From Nocardioides kongjuensis (GTDB taxonomy: Bacteria; Actinomycetota; Actinomycetes; Propionibacteriales; Nocardioidaceae), in assembly GCF_013409625.1 (NCBI RefSeq), contig NZ_JACCBF010000001.1:4653001-4717000 (forward strand): a stretch of 64,000 nt of DNA, written 5' to 3'. The notes beneath the pieces are model-generated. The model did not search any database and had not been told where the DNA came from. It saw nothing but the letters and a program-made list of their open reading frames with translations. Below are positions 42,229-54,900 of the stretch, in pieces (position 1 is the first letter of the stretch; each line of letters starts with the position of its first letter). The translations under genes were made by a program, and so were the position numbers.

Positions 42229-42815
42229 GCGAGGGCACGGGCGCGTTCGACCACGAGCGCGCCGAGGCGGCCGTCCGCGAGCTCCTGGCCGCCATCGGCG
42301 AGGACCCGGACCGTGAGGGTCTCAAGGACACCCCGGCCCGCGTGGCCCGGGCGTACGCCGAGCTCACCGCCGGCCTGCGGATGTCGGCGGAGGAGGTGCT
42401 GACCACCACCTTCGACCTCGGCCACGACGAGATGGTGCTGGTCCGCGACATCGAGCTGTGGTCGATGTGCGAGCACCACCTGGTGCCGTTCACGGGTGTC
42501 GCCCACGTCGGCTACATCCCGGCCGAGACCGGCAAGATCACCGGCCTGTCCAAGCTGGCCCGCCTGGTCGACGTCTACGCCAAGCGCCCGCAGGTCCAGG
42601 AGCGGCTGACCACCCAGGTCGCCGACTCGCTGATGGAGCTCCTCGGCGCCCGCGGGGTGATCGTCGTGATCGAGGCCGAGCACCTGTGCATGACCATGCG
42701 CGGCGTCCGCAAGGCCGGCGCCCGCACCATCACCTCGGCCGTCCGCGGCACGATGCTCAAGGATGCAGCCACCCGTGCCGAGGCGATGGCGCTGATCCAC
42801 AGCCCGCGCGGCTGA
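42225..42815 (+). CDS. folE: GTP cyclohydrolase I
   Basis: This 196-residue enzyme makes 7,8-dihydroneopterin triphosphate, the first folate step. Zinc/catalytic motifs are [19 protein letters not shown], with Cys/His ligands, and [12 protein letters not shown], with the second Cys. The ATG overlaps the ftsH stop (ATGA). The rest of the folate operon (folP-folB-folK), which normally follows directly, is 5 kb further on, beyond an rml cassette. Confidence 0.97.
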   Translation: MSEGTGAFDHERAEAAVRELLAAIGEDPDREGLKDTPARVARAYAELTAGLRMSAEEVLTTTFDLGHDEMVLVRDIELWSMCEHHLVPFTGVAHVGYIPAETGKITGLSKLARLVDVYAKRPQVQERLTTQVADSLMELLGARGVIVVIEAEHLCMTMRGVRKAGARTITSAVRGTMLKDAATRAEAMALIHSPRG

Positions 42816-42825
42816 CCTTGACGCC

Positions 42826-42862
42826 CTGAATGGATCCCCCGGACATCCGGGGATCCATTCAG
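42826..42862. terminator. Bidirectional hairpin terminator after folE
   Basis: CTGAATGGATCCCC and GGGGATCCATTCAG form a 14-bp perfect stem that continues through CGGA/TCCG with one extra C. It sits between convergent folE and rmlCD, 11 bp from the folE stop and 10 bp from the rmlCD stop. It marks the left end of the rml cassette. Confidence 0.85.
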
Positions 42863-42871
42863 CGCGCCCGC

Positions 42872-46231
<3,360 letters not shown>

Positions 46232-46262
46232 GCCCAGACGCCGGTGAGGCGCGTCTCGGCAC

Positions 46263-46296
46263 GCCGCTCGCTGGCGCTCGACGACCTACGAGCGGC
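46263..46296. terminator. Possible hairpin terminator at the rmlA / glycosyltransferase convergence
   Basis: GCCGCTCG (46263-46270) and CGAGCGGC (46289-46296) pair around an 18-nt loop and overlap the last codons of the glycosyltransferase gene. A second imperfect stem, AGACGCC/GGCGCGTCT (46236-46256), lies just before. Either could end transcription between these convergent genes. Confidence 0.4.
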
Positions 46297-47860
46297 GCAG
46301 GCGGCTGAGCAGCCCCTTGCGGGCGGGCCTCTCCTCGGCGGGCAGCCGCAGCAGCAGTCCGTCCTGGGCGGAGTGGTCGAGCACGACCGGACCCACGCGG
46401 GTGCCGGCCGGGAGGTCGCTGAACGCCCGCTTGATGCCGGTGCGTCCGTCGAGCTCGCACATGCCCAGCACGAGGTGCGCGCCCGTCGGCAGCGCGCCTC
46501 CCATCGCGGCGGTGGTGGGGTCGAAGCGGGCCGAGAAGGTGCCGGCCGGCTCGAGGGTGCCGTCCTCCTGCTCGACCAGCCGGACCTGCGAGGTCGACGG
46601 GAGCAGCCAGCTGACGCGGGTCGGTGCGTGCCGGACCGCCACGTCCACGAAGGCGTCCGAGACGTCGGCGGTCGGGGTGAGGCCGTGCTCGGCGAGCAGC
46701 CCGGCCAGCGGCTCGGGCAGGTCGCGGACGACCTCGCCGGTCGGCGTACGCCGGGCGAAGGGCTGCCCCGGCACCCGGCTCCAGGCGACCGTGCCCCTCA
46801 CCGTGACGCTGCCGTCACCGGCGTCGTCGACCGCAGTGACGGTGAAGTCGGGCTTGCGGTCGATGCCGTCGCGCAGGAAGTCGGCCGCCGCGTCCGCGTG
46901 GCCGGCGCGGAAGAGGGTGATCGCGACCCGGCTGCGCTCGGGGAGCAGCAGGTCGAGCTCGGCCGGGACGTACGCCTCGAGCATCCGGGCGACCTCGGCC
47001 CGCGCTTGCGTGACGCCCGCGTCGTCGGTGCCGGAGGCTCGCTGGCCCAGCTGCGACACCAGGCGGACGTGGACGTTCTGGGCGAGCAGCTCGTTGCGGA
47101 TCGCGGGCTCCGCGACGCCGACGACGAGCTGGAACAGCTTGTCGAGGTAGGGCCAGTACTCGGGGTCGCCGCTGTAGTCGAGCCTGGTTCCGTCGGTGGA
47201 GCTTGAGTTGTTCTCGGCGGTCTTGCGCCAGTGGTAGAAGGGCGTGGAGCTCAGCAGCGCGACCCTCGGCTCGTGCCGGATCACGTCCACGTGGAAGAAC
47301 AGGTCCTCCCACAGGTGCCGCGGAGCCTCGGGGAAGCGGACGTCGTGCTCGAGCAGGAACGCTCGCCGGTAGAGCTTGTGCGGCGTCATCGGCAGCAGCC
47401 CGCGCAGCGGTTCGCCGCTCGCGTCGTGCGTGTCGTGGGTGTAGTTGGTGAGCCCCCAGCGGGCGATCTGGGTCCGCACCTCCTTGCCGTTGACCACGTC
47501 GGCCCCGGCCGCGTCGCCCAGCACGACCGCGGCCCGCAACGCATCGGGGTAGAGCTCGTCGTCGTGGTCGAGGAAGAGCACGTAGCGGCCGCGGGCCTCG
47601 CGGACGCCGATGTTGCGCGGACGGCTCGGCCACCCGGACGCCTCGAGCGCGAACGCGCGGTAGTTCGCCCGGCCGGCCGCGATCTGCTCGATCCGGGCCG
47701 CGGTCCCGTCCGGGGAGCCGTCGTCGAGCAGCAGGACCTCGAGATCGTCCTGGGGCAGCGTCTGGGCGTCGAGCGACGCGATCGCGCGGTCCAGCCCCGG
47801 ACCGGAGCGGTAGGTCGGGATCACCACGGACACGGAGGGGTCGTGAGGAACCTCGGCCAT
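46286..47860 (-). CDS. Family 2 glycosyltransferase
   Basis: The 524-residue protein has an N-terminal GT-A domain: VSVVIPTYRSGPGLDRAIAS, LLLDDGSPDGT and the metal-binding LFLDHDDELYPDA. The C-terminal 250 residues form a beta-rich region of unknown role, similar in plan to the middle of the giant glycosyltransferase at 51,991. A Lys/Arg-rich tail suggests membrane association. Rhamnosyl transfer is inferred from the adjoining rml genes. TAGACT (47867-47872, minus strand) is 6 bp before its ATG and overlaps the folP promoter. Confidence 0.9.
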   Translation of the reverse strand: MAEVPHDPSVSVVIPTYRSGPGLDRAIASLDAQTLPQDDLEVLLLDDGSPDGTAARIEQIAAGRANYRAFALEASGWPSRPRNIGVREARGRYVLFLDHDDELYPDALRAAVVLGDAAGADVVNGKEVRTQIARWGLTNYTHDTHDASGEPLRGLLPMTPHKLYRRAFLLEHDVRFPEAPRHLWEDLFFHVDVIRHEPRVALLSSTPFYHWRKTAENNSSSTDGTRLDYSGDPEYWPYLDKLFQLVVGVAEPAIRNELLAQNVHVRLVSQLGQRASGTDDAGVTQARAEVARMLEAYVPAELDLLLPERSRVAITLFRAGHADAAADFLRDGIDRKPDFTVTAVDDAGDGSVTVRGTVAWSRVPGQPFARRTPTGEVVRDLPEPLAGLLAEHGLTPTADVSDAFVDVAVRHAPTRVSWLLPSTSQVRLVEQEDGTLEPAGTFSARFDPTTAAMGGALPTGAHLVLGMCELDGRTGIKRAFSDLPAGTRVGPVVLDHSAQDGLLLRLPAEERPARKGLLSRLRRS

Positions 47861-47866
47861 GGCGGG

Positions 47867-47876
47867 AGTCTAGGGT
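47867..47876. promoter_or_regulatory. Overlapping divergent -10 elements (glycosyltransferase / folP)
   Basis: Only 23 bp separate the two start codons. On the plus strand TAGGGT (47871-47876) lies 7 bp before the folP ATG; on the minus strand TAGACT (47872-47867) lies 6 bp before the glycosyltransferase ATG. The two hexamers share the central TA. Both transcripts would be leaderless and could not initiate at the same moment. Confidence 0.7.
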
Positions 47877-47883
47877 TTCGGGC

Positions 47884-48756
47884 ATGACCGGACCGTCGAC
47901 GCCCCTGGTGATGGGGGTCGTCAACGTCACGCCCGACTCGTTCTCCGACGGTGGGCGGTACGACGACCCCGAACGCGCCATCGCGCACGGCCGCGAGCTG
48001 CTCGCCGAGGGCGCCGACATCCTCGACGTCGGCGGTGAGTCGACCCGGCCCGGGGCGACCCGGCCGTTGCTCGCGGAGGAGCTCGACCGCGTCGTGCCGG
48101 TCATCGAGGCGCTGGCCGCGCAGGGGGCGACCGTCTCGGTCGACACCATGCGCGCCGAGGTCGCGGACCGGGCCGTCGCGGCCGGGGCGCGGATCGTCAA
48201 CGACGTCTCCGGCGGGCTCGCCGACCCGGCGATCCTCGACGTGGTCGCCCGCACCGGCGTCACCTACGTCGCGATGCACTGGCGTGCCCACAGCGACCGG
48301 ATGCAGCAGTTCGCGCAGTACGACGACGGGGTCGTCGCGGCGGTGCGCGCCGAGCTGGCGGAGCGGGTCGCCGCGATCCGGGCCGCCGGCGTACGGGACG
48401 ACCGGATCGTGCTCGACCCGGGCCTGGGCTTCGCGAAGCTGCCCGAGCACAACTGGGAGCTGGTGCGCCACCTCGACGAGCTGGCGGACCTCGGGTTCCC
48501 GCTGCTGGTCGGGGGCAGCCGCAAGACCTTCCTCGGGCGCCTGCTCGAGGACGCGGCCGGTCAGCCGCGCCCGGTGGGGGAGCGGGAGGCGGCCGGCGTG
48601 GCGCTGAGCGCCCTGCTCGCGGCCGGCCTGGGTGGCGCGCCCGTGTGGTGCCTGCGGGTCCACGATGTGCGTGCCCACCGCGACGCCTTGGCGGTTGCGG
48701 CACAGTGGGGGTCAGCCGCGGATCGGGCCGTGGCGCCGGAGAGGGATCGAGAATGA
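47884..48756 (+). CDS. folP: Dihydropteroate synthase
   Basis: This 290-residue TIM barrel joins para-aminobenzoate to the pterin pyrophosphate and is the sulfonamide target. Diagnostic motifs are MGVVNVTPDSFSDGG near 10-24, ILDVGGESTRPGA near 47-59 and VSVDTMRAEVA. The start is leaderless with TAGGGT upstream. It begins a folP-folB-folK-DUF3180 operon joined by 4-bp overlaps. Confidence 0.97.
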   Translation: MTGPSTPLVMGVVNVTPDSFSDGGRYDDPERAIAHGRELLAEGADILDVGGESTRPGATRPLLAEELDRVVPVIEALAAQGATVSVDTMRAEVADRAVAAGARIVNDVSGGLADPAILDVVARTGVTYVAMHWRAHSDRMQQFAQYDDGVVAAVRAELAERVAAIRAAGVRDDRIVLDPGLGFAKLPEHNWELVRHLDELADLGFPLLVGGSRKTFLGRLLEDAAGQPRPVGEREAAGVALSALLAAGLGGAPVWCLRVHDVRAHRDALAVAAQWGSAADRAVAPERDRE

Positions 48757-49160
48757 CTGACGAGCTGAGCATCCTCGGCATCGAGTGCTTCGCCCACCAC
48801 GGCGTCTTCGACCACGAACGACGCGACGGCCAGGTCTTCAGGATCGACCTGACCCTCGCGGTCGACACCGCCCCCGCGGCGGCCTCGGACGACTTGCGCG
48901 ACACCGTGGACTACGGAAGCCTCGTCGATCAGGTCGTGGCTGCCGTGACGAGGGACCCGGTCGACCTGATCGAGACCCTCGCGCAGCGGATCGCGGACAC
49001 CTGCCTGTTGGACCCTCGTGTTGAATGGGTGCGTGTGACCGTCCACAAGCCGGATGCGCCGATCAAGGCGACGTTCGCCGACGTACAGCTCACCATCACC
49101 CGCCGCCGTGAGGCGGCAGTGGTGGGAGACCGAACCGGGAAGGCAGAGGGCCCAGCATGA
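48753..49160 (+). CDS. folB: Dihydroneopterin aldolase
   Basis: This 135-residue tunnel-fold enzyme releases glycolaldehyde from dihydroneopterin. It has GIECFAHHGVFDHERRDGQ, containing the substrate Glu region, and DTVDYGSLVDQV, then VTVHKPDAPIKATFADV near the C-terminus. The ATG overlaps the folP stop (ATGA). Confidence 0.96.
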   Translation: MTDELSILGIECFAHHGVFDHERRDGQVFRIDLTLAVDTAPAAASDDLRDTVDYGSLVDQVVAAVTRDPVDLIETLAQRIADTCLLDPRVEWVRVTVHKPDAPIKATFADVQLTITRRREAAVVGDRTGKAEGPA

Positions 49161-49726
49161 CCGAGACCCCCAATCCGAACATCGTCGACGCGGACACGTT
49201 GACCGGCGAGATGCGACCGATCCGTCGGGTGGTGATCGCACTCGGGTCCAACCTGGGCGAGCGGTTCGCGACGCTGCAGGGAGCTCTCGGTGTGCTCGCG
49301 GACACCCCGGAGGTCTGGATCACCGGTGTGTCGCCGGTCTACGAGAGCGCCCCGGTCGACAGCCCGCCGGACGCACCGGACTTCCTCAACGCCGTCGTTC
49401 TTGCCGACACGACCCTGTCGGCGCACCGGCTGCTCGACCGTGCCCTGGCCATCGAGGACGCCTTCGAGCGCGAGCGCAGCGACGTCAGGAACGCCCCGCG
49501 CACCCTCGACGTCGACCTGATCGTCGTCGGCGACCGCCGCAGCGACACCGACGAGCTGCGCCTGCCGCACCCCCGCGCCCACGAGCGTGCCTTCGTGCTC
49601 AAGCCGTGGCACGACCTCGAGGCCGACGCGCAGCTGCTCGACCACGGCCCGGTTGCCGAGCTGCTCGAGAAGGTCGGCACCGACGGCCTCAAGCTGCGCG
49701 ACGACCTGGTGCTCGAGACGGAGTGA
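49157..49726 (+). CDS. folK: HPPK: 6-hydroxymethyl-7,8-dihydropterin pyrophosphokinase
   Basis: This 189-residue enzyme pyrophosphorylates hydroxymethyl-dihydropterin using ATP, directly before FolP. Motifs include VIALGSNLGERFATLQ, DFLNAVV and the metal site PRTLDVDLIV. An N-terminal extension of about 25 residues precedes the first strand. The ATG overlaps the folB stop (ATGA). Confidence 0.96.
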   Translation: MTETPNPNIVDADTLTGEMRPIRRVVIALGSNLGERFATLQGALGVLADTPEVWITGVSPVYESAPVDSPPDAPDFLNAVVLADTTLSAHRLLDRALAIEDAFERERSDVRNAPRTLDVDLIVVGDRRSDTDELRLPHPRAHERAFVLKPWHDLEADAQLLDHGPVAELLEKVGTDGLKLRDDLVLETE

Positions 49727-50229
49727 CGAGGGACCCGGTCCAGGAGCCCGAGCAGGAGCCCTCGGGCCCCTCCGACCCGTCACCGGACGGACTTCGCCCC
49801 ACCGGCCTGCCCACCGTCCTGGGCTGGGCGGTGGTCGGCGTGGTCGTCGGCTGGGCGGTGCACCCGCTGTGCAACCGCCTCGACGTCGTGCCCCCGCTCG
49901 TGTCGCCGGCGCAGCCGCTCGCCCTGCTGCTGCTCGCCGCGATCCTCGGGTACGTCGCGTGGGTGACCCACCGCGCCGTCCACGTGCGCCGTGAGCGGCT
50001 CGAGGCCCACCAGGCCGTGAACCGGCTGGTCCTCGCCCGGGCCAGCGCCCTCGTCGCGGCGCTGGTCACCGGCGGGTACGTCGGCTACGCGTTGTCGTGG
50101 ATCGGCGACTCCGCCGAGCTGGCCGACGAGAGGCTGGTGCGCTCGCTGGTGGCCGCCGGGTGCGCACTCGCCGCGGTCGTCGCCGGATTGCTGCTCGAGA
50201 GGGCGTGTCGGGTCCGCGACGACGGGTAG
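49723..50229 (+). CDS. DUF3180 membrane protein
   Basis: This 168-residue protein has a Pro/Asp/Glu-rich cytoplasmic N-terminus followed by four TM helices at about 33-50, 64-84, 103-123 and 138-158. It belongs to DUF3180, which follows folK across actinobacteria (Rv3605c). The GTG start overlaps the folK stop. Its function is unknown; the constant link to folate genes hints at transport or membrane coupling of the pathway. Confidence 0.9.
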   Translation: MTRDPVQEPEQEPSGPSDPSPDGLRPTGLPTVLGWAVVGVVVGWAVHPLCNRLDVVPPLVSPAQPLALLLLAAILGYVAWVTHRAVHVRRERLEAHQAVNRLVLARASALVAALVTGGYVGYALSWIGDSAELADERLVRSLVAAGCALAAVVAGLLLERACRVRDDG

Positions 50230-50239
50230 GAGTCTGCTC

Positions 50240-51208
50240 GTGCGCCTCCTGATCGCTCTCGTCTCCTCGCTCGCGCTCACCATCGTCGCCGTCCCCGCCG
50301 ACGCGCACGCCACGGCCGCGGCGCCCGATCCCGTGGCCGTCGCGACGCTGCAGGCGGCTGCCCGGGCGTCGTACCTGACGGTGTGGCGCAAGGTCGGCGG
50401 CACCTACGAACAGCACTGCACCGACTCGGTCACCGGTGGGTACGGCTCGGTCGTCGAGCTCGACGCGAAGACCCACACGCAGCGGCGGCGGACCGACGGA
50501 TCCGGTGCCCTGCAGGCGACGGTCTTCAAGGGGCGCTACCGCTACCTCAAGGTCTCGGGAGCGGTCCGCAGGTCCTTGCGAGTCCACGGCGCGCCGATGA
50601 GGGCGGCCTGGACGCGGGACCGCGCGGTCTGGGACGACGACCTGTGGGGCGGGGAGGACGGCCCCCTCCTCGCCGACGCCGGTGCTCCGTGGACCGAGCT
50701 CGCCACGACGCCGCTGGCAGGTGGTGGAACGTCCTTCGTCGGGACGATGGCGTTGGGCGCCGGCAGCGACGCGGAGTGGCGAGACGCGATCACCGCGCAG
50801 ACCGATGCCCAGGGCCGGCTGACCAGGGTCGAGTCGGTGAACACCACGCTCAGCAGTGCCGGTGTGGTCCGCCGGTCGACCACCTGCGTCGAGACCTGGG
50901 CATGGAGCCGTCCCCACCTGTCGGCTCCCCGGAGGTCGCAGCCCTACCGGATGGCCCGCCTGTTCTGGGAGGTGTCCGCGATGACCGAGGCGGCCGGGCT
51001 CGTGAGCCAGGCCAACCAGATGCTTGCCGCCGGAGGCGCGGAGGCCGACGTGGTGGCCTGGTTGCAGCAGCAGGTGGGTCCGGGTCAGCGCCTGCCCGCC
51101 GGGATCCGCCTGGTGGTGCGACCGCACCGGAAGTCCGGCGCGCGCCCGCCGGTCGCCTTCCGGATCCTCGTCCGCGACGGGACGGCGTCCCTCCGGCCCG
51201 TCCGCTGA
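50240..51208 (+). CDS. Secreted protein of unknown function
   Basis: This 322-residue protein has a Sec signal peptide (VRLLIALVSSLALTIVAVPA, cleavage near ADAHA) and no lipobox. The mature part is rich in beta-type alternation, with repeated Thr/Ser/Arg and two conserved-looking Cys (one at about 60, one at about 214) that could pair. It vaguely recalls LolA/LppX-like lipid carriers in plan, but I cannot support that. TAGGAG 8 bp before the GTG serves as ribosome site. It marks the left edge of the accessory region after DUF3180. Confidence 0.75.
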   Translation: MRLLIALVSSLALTIVAVPADAHATAAAPDPVAVATLQAAARASYLTVWRKVGGTYEQHCTDSVTGGYGSVVELDAKTHTQRRRTDGSGALQATVFKGRYRYLKVSGAVRRSLRVHGAPMRAAWTRDRAVWDDDLWGGEDGPLLADAGAPWTELATTPLAGGGTSFVGTMALGAGSDAEWRDAITAQTDAQGRLTRVESVNTTLSSAGVVRRSTTCVETWAWSRPHLSAPRRSQPYRMARLFWEVSAMTEAAGLVSQANQMLAAGGAEADVVAWLQQQVGPGQRLPAGIRLVVRPHRKSGARPPVAFRILVRDGTASLRPVR

Positions 51209-51221
51209 CCGCCAGCCCGGC

Positions 51222-51263
51222 TGTGACAGCTGGCCGGCTGTGACAGTTGGGACGAGTGTGACA
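51222..51263. promoter_or_regulatory. Three TGTGACA direct repeats upstream of the coiled-coil membrane gene
   Basis: TGTGACA occurs at 51222, 51239 and 51257, spaced 17 and 18 bp apart, ending 35 bp before the -10 TACCGT (51298-51303). Spacing of nearly two helical turns suggests a regulator binding in tandem on one face or neighbouring faces. The same heptamer occurs upstream of the NlpC/P60 gene at 30518. The regulator is unknown. Confidence 0.5.
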
Positions 51264-51310
51264 AGCGTGTCTGCGGCGTCTCGCAGGTGCGGAGGCATAC
51301 CGTGCAAGGC

Positions 51311-51907
51311 ATGACTTCCCCTGTCATGTCCGGCAACCGCCGCCGTCAGCGTTCCACTCGGGTCCTGGTCGCTGTGCTCCTCCTCGTGCTCGCGACGCTC
51401 GCCGTCGCCGGCACGGCCGTGACCGGCTCCTGGGTCCTCGTCACGATCGCCGCGGGCGCCGCCCTCGTCCTGGGCGCGGCCGCCACCAAGATCACCCACA
51501 CCGAGCTCCTGGACTCCCGTCAGGAGGCCGCCCGGGACCGGGCCGCCCAGGCGCGTGCGTACGCCGACCTGACCGAGGTCCGCACGGCGGAGAACGTCGA
51601 GTTCGCCGCCGACATGACGGGCAAGGTCGCCAAGCGCGACGCCACCATCGCCCGTCTCGAGAAGCGCCTCGGCGACGCCGCCGCGGAGCTGGCCGACGCC
51701 CGCCGCGAGCTGGTGGAGGCCGGTGAGCGTGCCGAGGAGGCCCAGCGCACCGCCGACCGGCTCACCAAGAGCCTCGCCGACGCCGAGGAGCGCGCCGGCC
51801 AGGCCGTCGTCCGGGTCGCCGAGCTCGAGGCCGAGCTCGACGTCCTCACCTCCCAGATCCACGCCCTCGAGGCCCGGGCCCGCGCCCAGGCCCGCCGCCC
51901 CGCCTGA
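51311..51907 (+). CDS. Membrane protein with long coiled coil, unknown function
   Basis: This 198-residue protein has two TM helices (about 17-38 and 41-60) and then a continuous heptad-rich helix from about 70 to 190 (Ala/Glu/Arg/Leu). No enzyme motif is present. The topology resembles scaffold proteins such as DivIVA-associated or Wag31-like adaptors, but no family is recognised. TACCGT lies 7 bp before the ATG at 51311, preferred over the upstream in-frame start at 51287. It is adjacent to the giant glycosyltransferase and may serve its localisation. Confidence 0.75.
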   Translation: MTSPVMSGNRRRQRSTRVLVAVLLLVLATLAVAGTAVTGSWVLVTIAAGAALVLGAAATKITHTELLDSRQEAARDRAAQARAYADLTEVRTAENVEFAADMTGKVAKRDATIARLEKRLGDAAAELADARRELVEAGERAEEAQRTADRLTKSLADAEERAGQAVVRVAELEAELDVLTSQIHALEARARAQARRPA

Positions 51908-51990
51908 CACCTCGCGGCGCCAGACGGGGCACTTCGGCGGCTCGGTAGCATCGGGCGACCCACCCATCGACCCGGAAGGACGCTGCCGCC

Positions 51991-54900
51991 GTGGCACTCG
52001 ACCGCGCCCGCGCCCAGCAGGGCCTGATCAGGCTCGCCAAGGCAGGTCCCGGACGACTGCGCGGCCCCGTCGGCCGCGCCACCCGCCGCTTCCGTGGTGA
52101 GTTCTCCGGCCCGCTGGTCACCGTCGTGCTGCCCGTCAGCGACGACGACACGACCCGGATCGGCACCTGCCTGGACTCGCTGAAGGTGCAGACCCACCGC
52201 AACCTCGAGATCCTCGTCGTGCGCTTCGGGCGCCACCAGCGGGTCACCGCGACCGTCCGCGAGCACGCCGCCCAGGACTGGCGGATCAAGACCCGGATCA
52301 AGGTCGAGAAGTCCCTCGCAGCAGCCCGCAACGCCGGCGTCGCCGCCGCGTCGGGGGAGCTGGTCGTGGTGGTGACCAACGCCGGCGACGACTTCGTCCA
52401 CACCGGCATCGAGCGCTTGGTCGAAGCCCACGCCCGCTCCGGCTCTCCGGTCGTGGTCGGCGCGATGCGCGAGCCCGACATCGCCGGCTGGATCCCCGAC
52501 TCGGCGTACGACGCCGCCCACCACACCCCCGTCCGGGGTACGACGCTCGCCGCCACCCCGGTCGCCGTCACCGACCTCGGCCTGGGCAACAAGCTCTTCA
52601 CGACGGCGACCTGGCGACAGCTCGGACTGCGCTTCTCCGACGAGTTCCCCGACGGCGCCGACGTCGCGCTCGGCCTGCTCGAGCGGGCGAGCGCCTTCGA
52701 CCTGCTCGCCGACTTCACCTACATCCCCACCGACCGCCGCGACGGCGTCCAGGTCGGCACCGTCCCCGACGTGCTCAGCGGCCTGGCCGGCTGGATCGAC
52801 CGCAACGACCACACCTGGCACCGGGTCGAGGCGCTCGGCCTGCCCGAGGTGAGCGAGTGGTTCCTGTGGGGCGTGCTCGACACGGCCGTGCAGCCGCTGA
52901 TCGCCGACGTCGAGCGAGCCGACGAGCACCAGTGGCAGACCCTGCGCGACCACGTCACGATGCTGCTCGACGCCGCCGACGAGCACGTCTGGGCGCGGCT
53001 CAACGCCGAGGCCCGGGTCAAGCTCTGGCTGCTGCGCAACGACCACCGCAAGGCGCTCGAGGAGTTCCTCGGGGCGCGCCTGTTCACCCGCGGCAACCGG
53101 CCCACCGAGGTGCGCGACGGCAAGGTGTGGGCGCTGCTGCCGCACCACGACGACGCCGAGCTCGGCATCCCGCCGGAGCTGTTCGAGATGACCGCCGACG
53201 AGACCAGGTTCCGCGCGATGCTGCGCGAGGTCCGCTGGGTCGATGCCACCACCCTCGAGCTGACCGTGTTCGCGGCGGTCGACTTCGTGCACATGACCGC
53301 GACACCTGCGATCGCCTGCGCACTCGTCGACAGCACCACCGGGCAGCGGTTCCCGCTCGAGGTCCGCCAGTTCCGCGACGCCCGCGCCAACCAGGCGCTG
53401 CGCCGCCACCAGGACTTCTCCTGGGGCGCCTTCGACGCCGTCGTCCCCGTCGCCGACGTGGTCGCGGCCACCCACGGCGCCGACGGCACCGCGACCTGGA
53501 TCCTCGAGGTCGACATCGACGTCGACGGCGTACGACGCTCCGGTGCCGTCCCCCTCATCGACGAGCAGGCCTCGGCCGGCTTCATCGGCCGTGACCACCT
53601 CGCCCCGCGCCCGGTCGCCGGCTCGGTGGTCGCGTTCAACCCCCGCTCCGACGTGGTGGGCCTGCGGGTCCGCCCCGACCACGGCCCGCGGCTGCGCACC
53701 CTCACCGTCTCCGGGCGCGCCGTCGAGGGCACCCTCGACCCCGCCACCACGAAGGTCACCGGCCTGCGTGTCGCGCAGGGCACGCAGCAGGTGCGTGCCG
53801 AGCTCGCCGCCGGCCCCGACGGCACCGCGACGTTCCGCCTCCAGCTCCCCGCGGCCTGGACCGGTCAGCGTCGCTGGCAGGTCCAGGTGCTGACCGCCGA
53901 CGGCCGCGAGGTGCCGCTCGGCTGGGCTGCCGGCGCACCCCAGTGGCTCGGCGTCGGCGAGGGCGAGCTGGTCGGCTCCCGCACGCCGTCGGGCGACACC
54001 GAGCTGTACGAGACCGCCGGCACGCTCGTCGTCGACGACCTCGCCGTCGAGGGCCTCCGGCTCGACGTCACCGCCCGCTGGCTCGGCGCCGCGCCCGAGG
54101 CCAGCGCCCGGCTGGCCCTGCTCACCCAGGTCGGCGGCACCGAGGTCCTCGCCACCGACCTGCCGGCGGCCGACGACGGCAGCGTCCGCGCGAGCCTCAC
54201 CCTCACGACCGACCGTTGGGGCCTCGGGGAGCGCCCGCTCGCGCCTGCGTGGTTCTGGCTCGCCGTCACCAGCGGCACCACCACCACCCGGGCCCTCCTC
54301 AGCGAGAGCGGCATCGACCGGCTCCACCACTTCATGGTCGGCTCCGACTACTCCGCACGCGTCGTGCAGGAGGGGCGGGTCGCGGGCGTCGAGCTGCTCC
54401 CCGCGGTCCCTGTCGAGGAGCGCGTGCCCTACGGCCAGACCCAGCTCCAGGAGTGGTACGCCGAGGGCGACATCCCGCTCGAGCCGGACTCGGTCTACTT
54501 CCAGTCCTACGTCGGTGCCTCCGCCACCGACAGCCAGCTCGCGCTGCACCACGAGCTGCGGCGCACCCGCCCCGACCTCACGCTGTACTGGGGTGTCGCG
54601 TCGGCCGCCTCCTGGGTGCCGGAGGGCGCCGTACCCGTGGTGATGACCACCCGGGAGTGGTACCGGGTGATGGCAGCCGCCGGGCAGCTGTGCATGAACA
54701 TCGACCCCGAGCGCTGGTTCCGCAAGCGCCCGGGCCAGCGCCTGCTGCAGACCTTCCACGGCTACCCGTCGAAGTCGATGGGCATCCGGATGTGGGACGC
54801 CAAGCACTACCCGCCGCGACGCATCGAGCTCGAGCTCGCCCGCACCTCGCAGCAGTGGGACCTGATCCTCACCCCGGACCCCGACATGGACCAGTACTAC

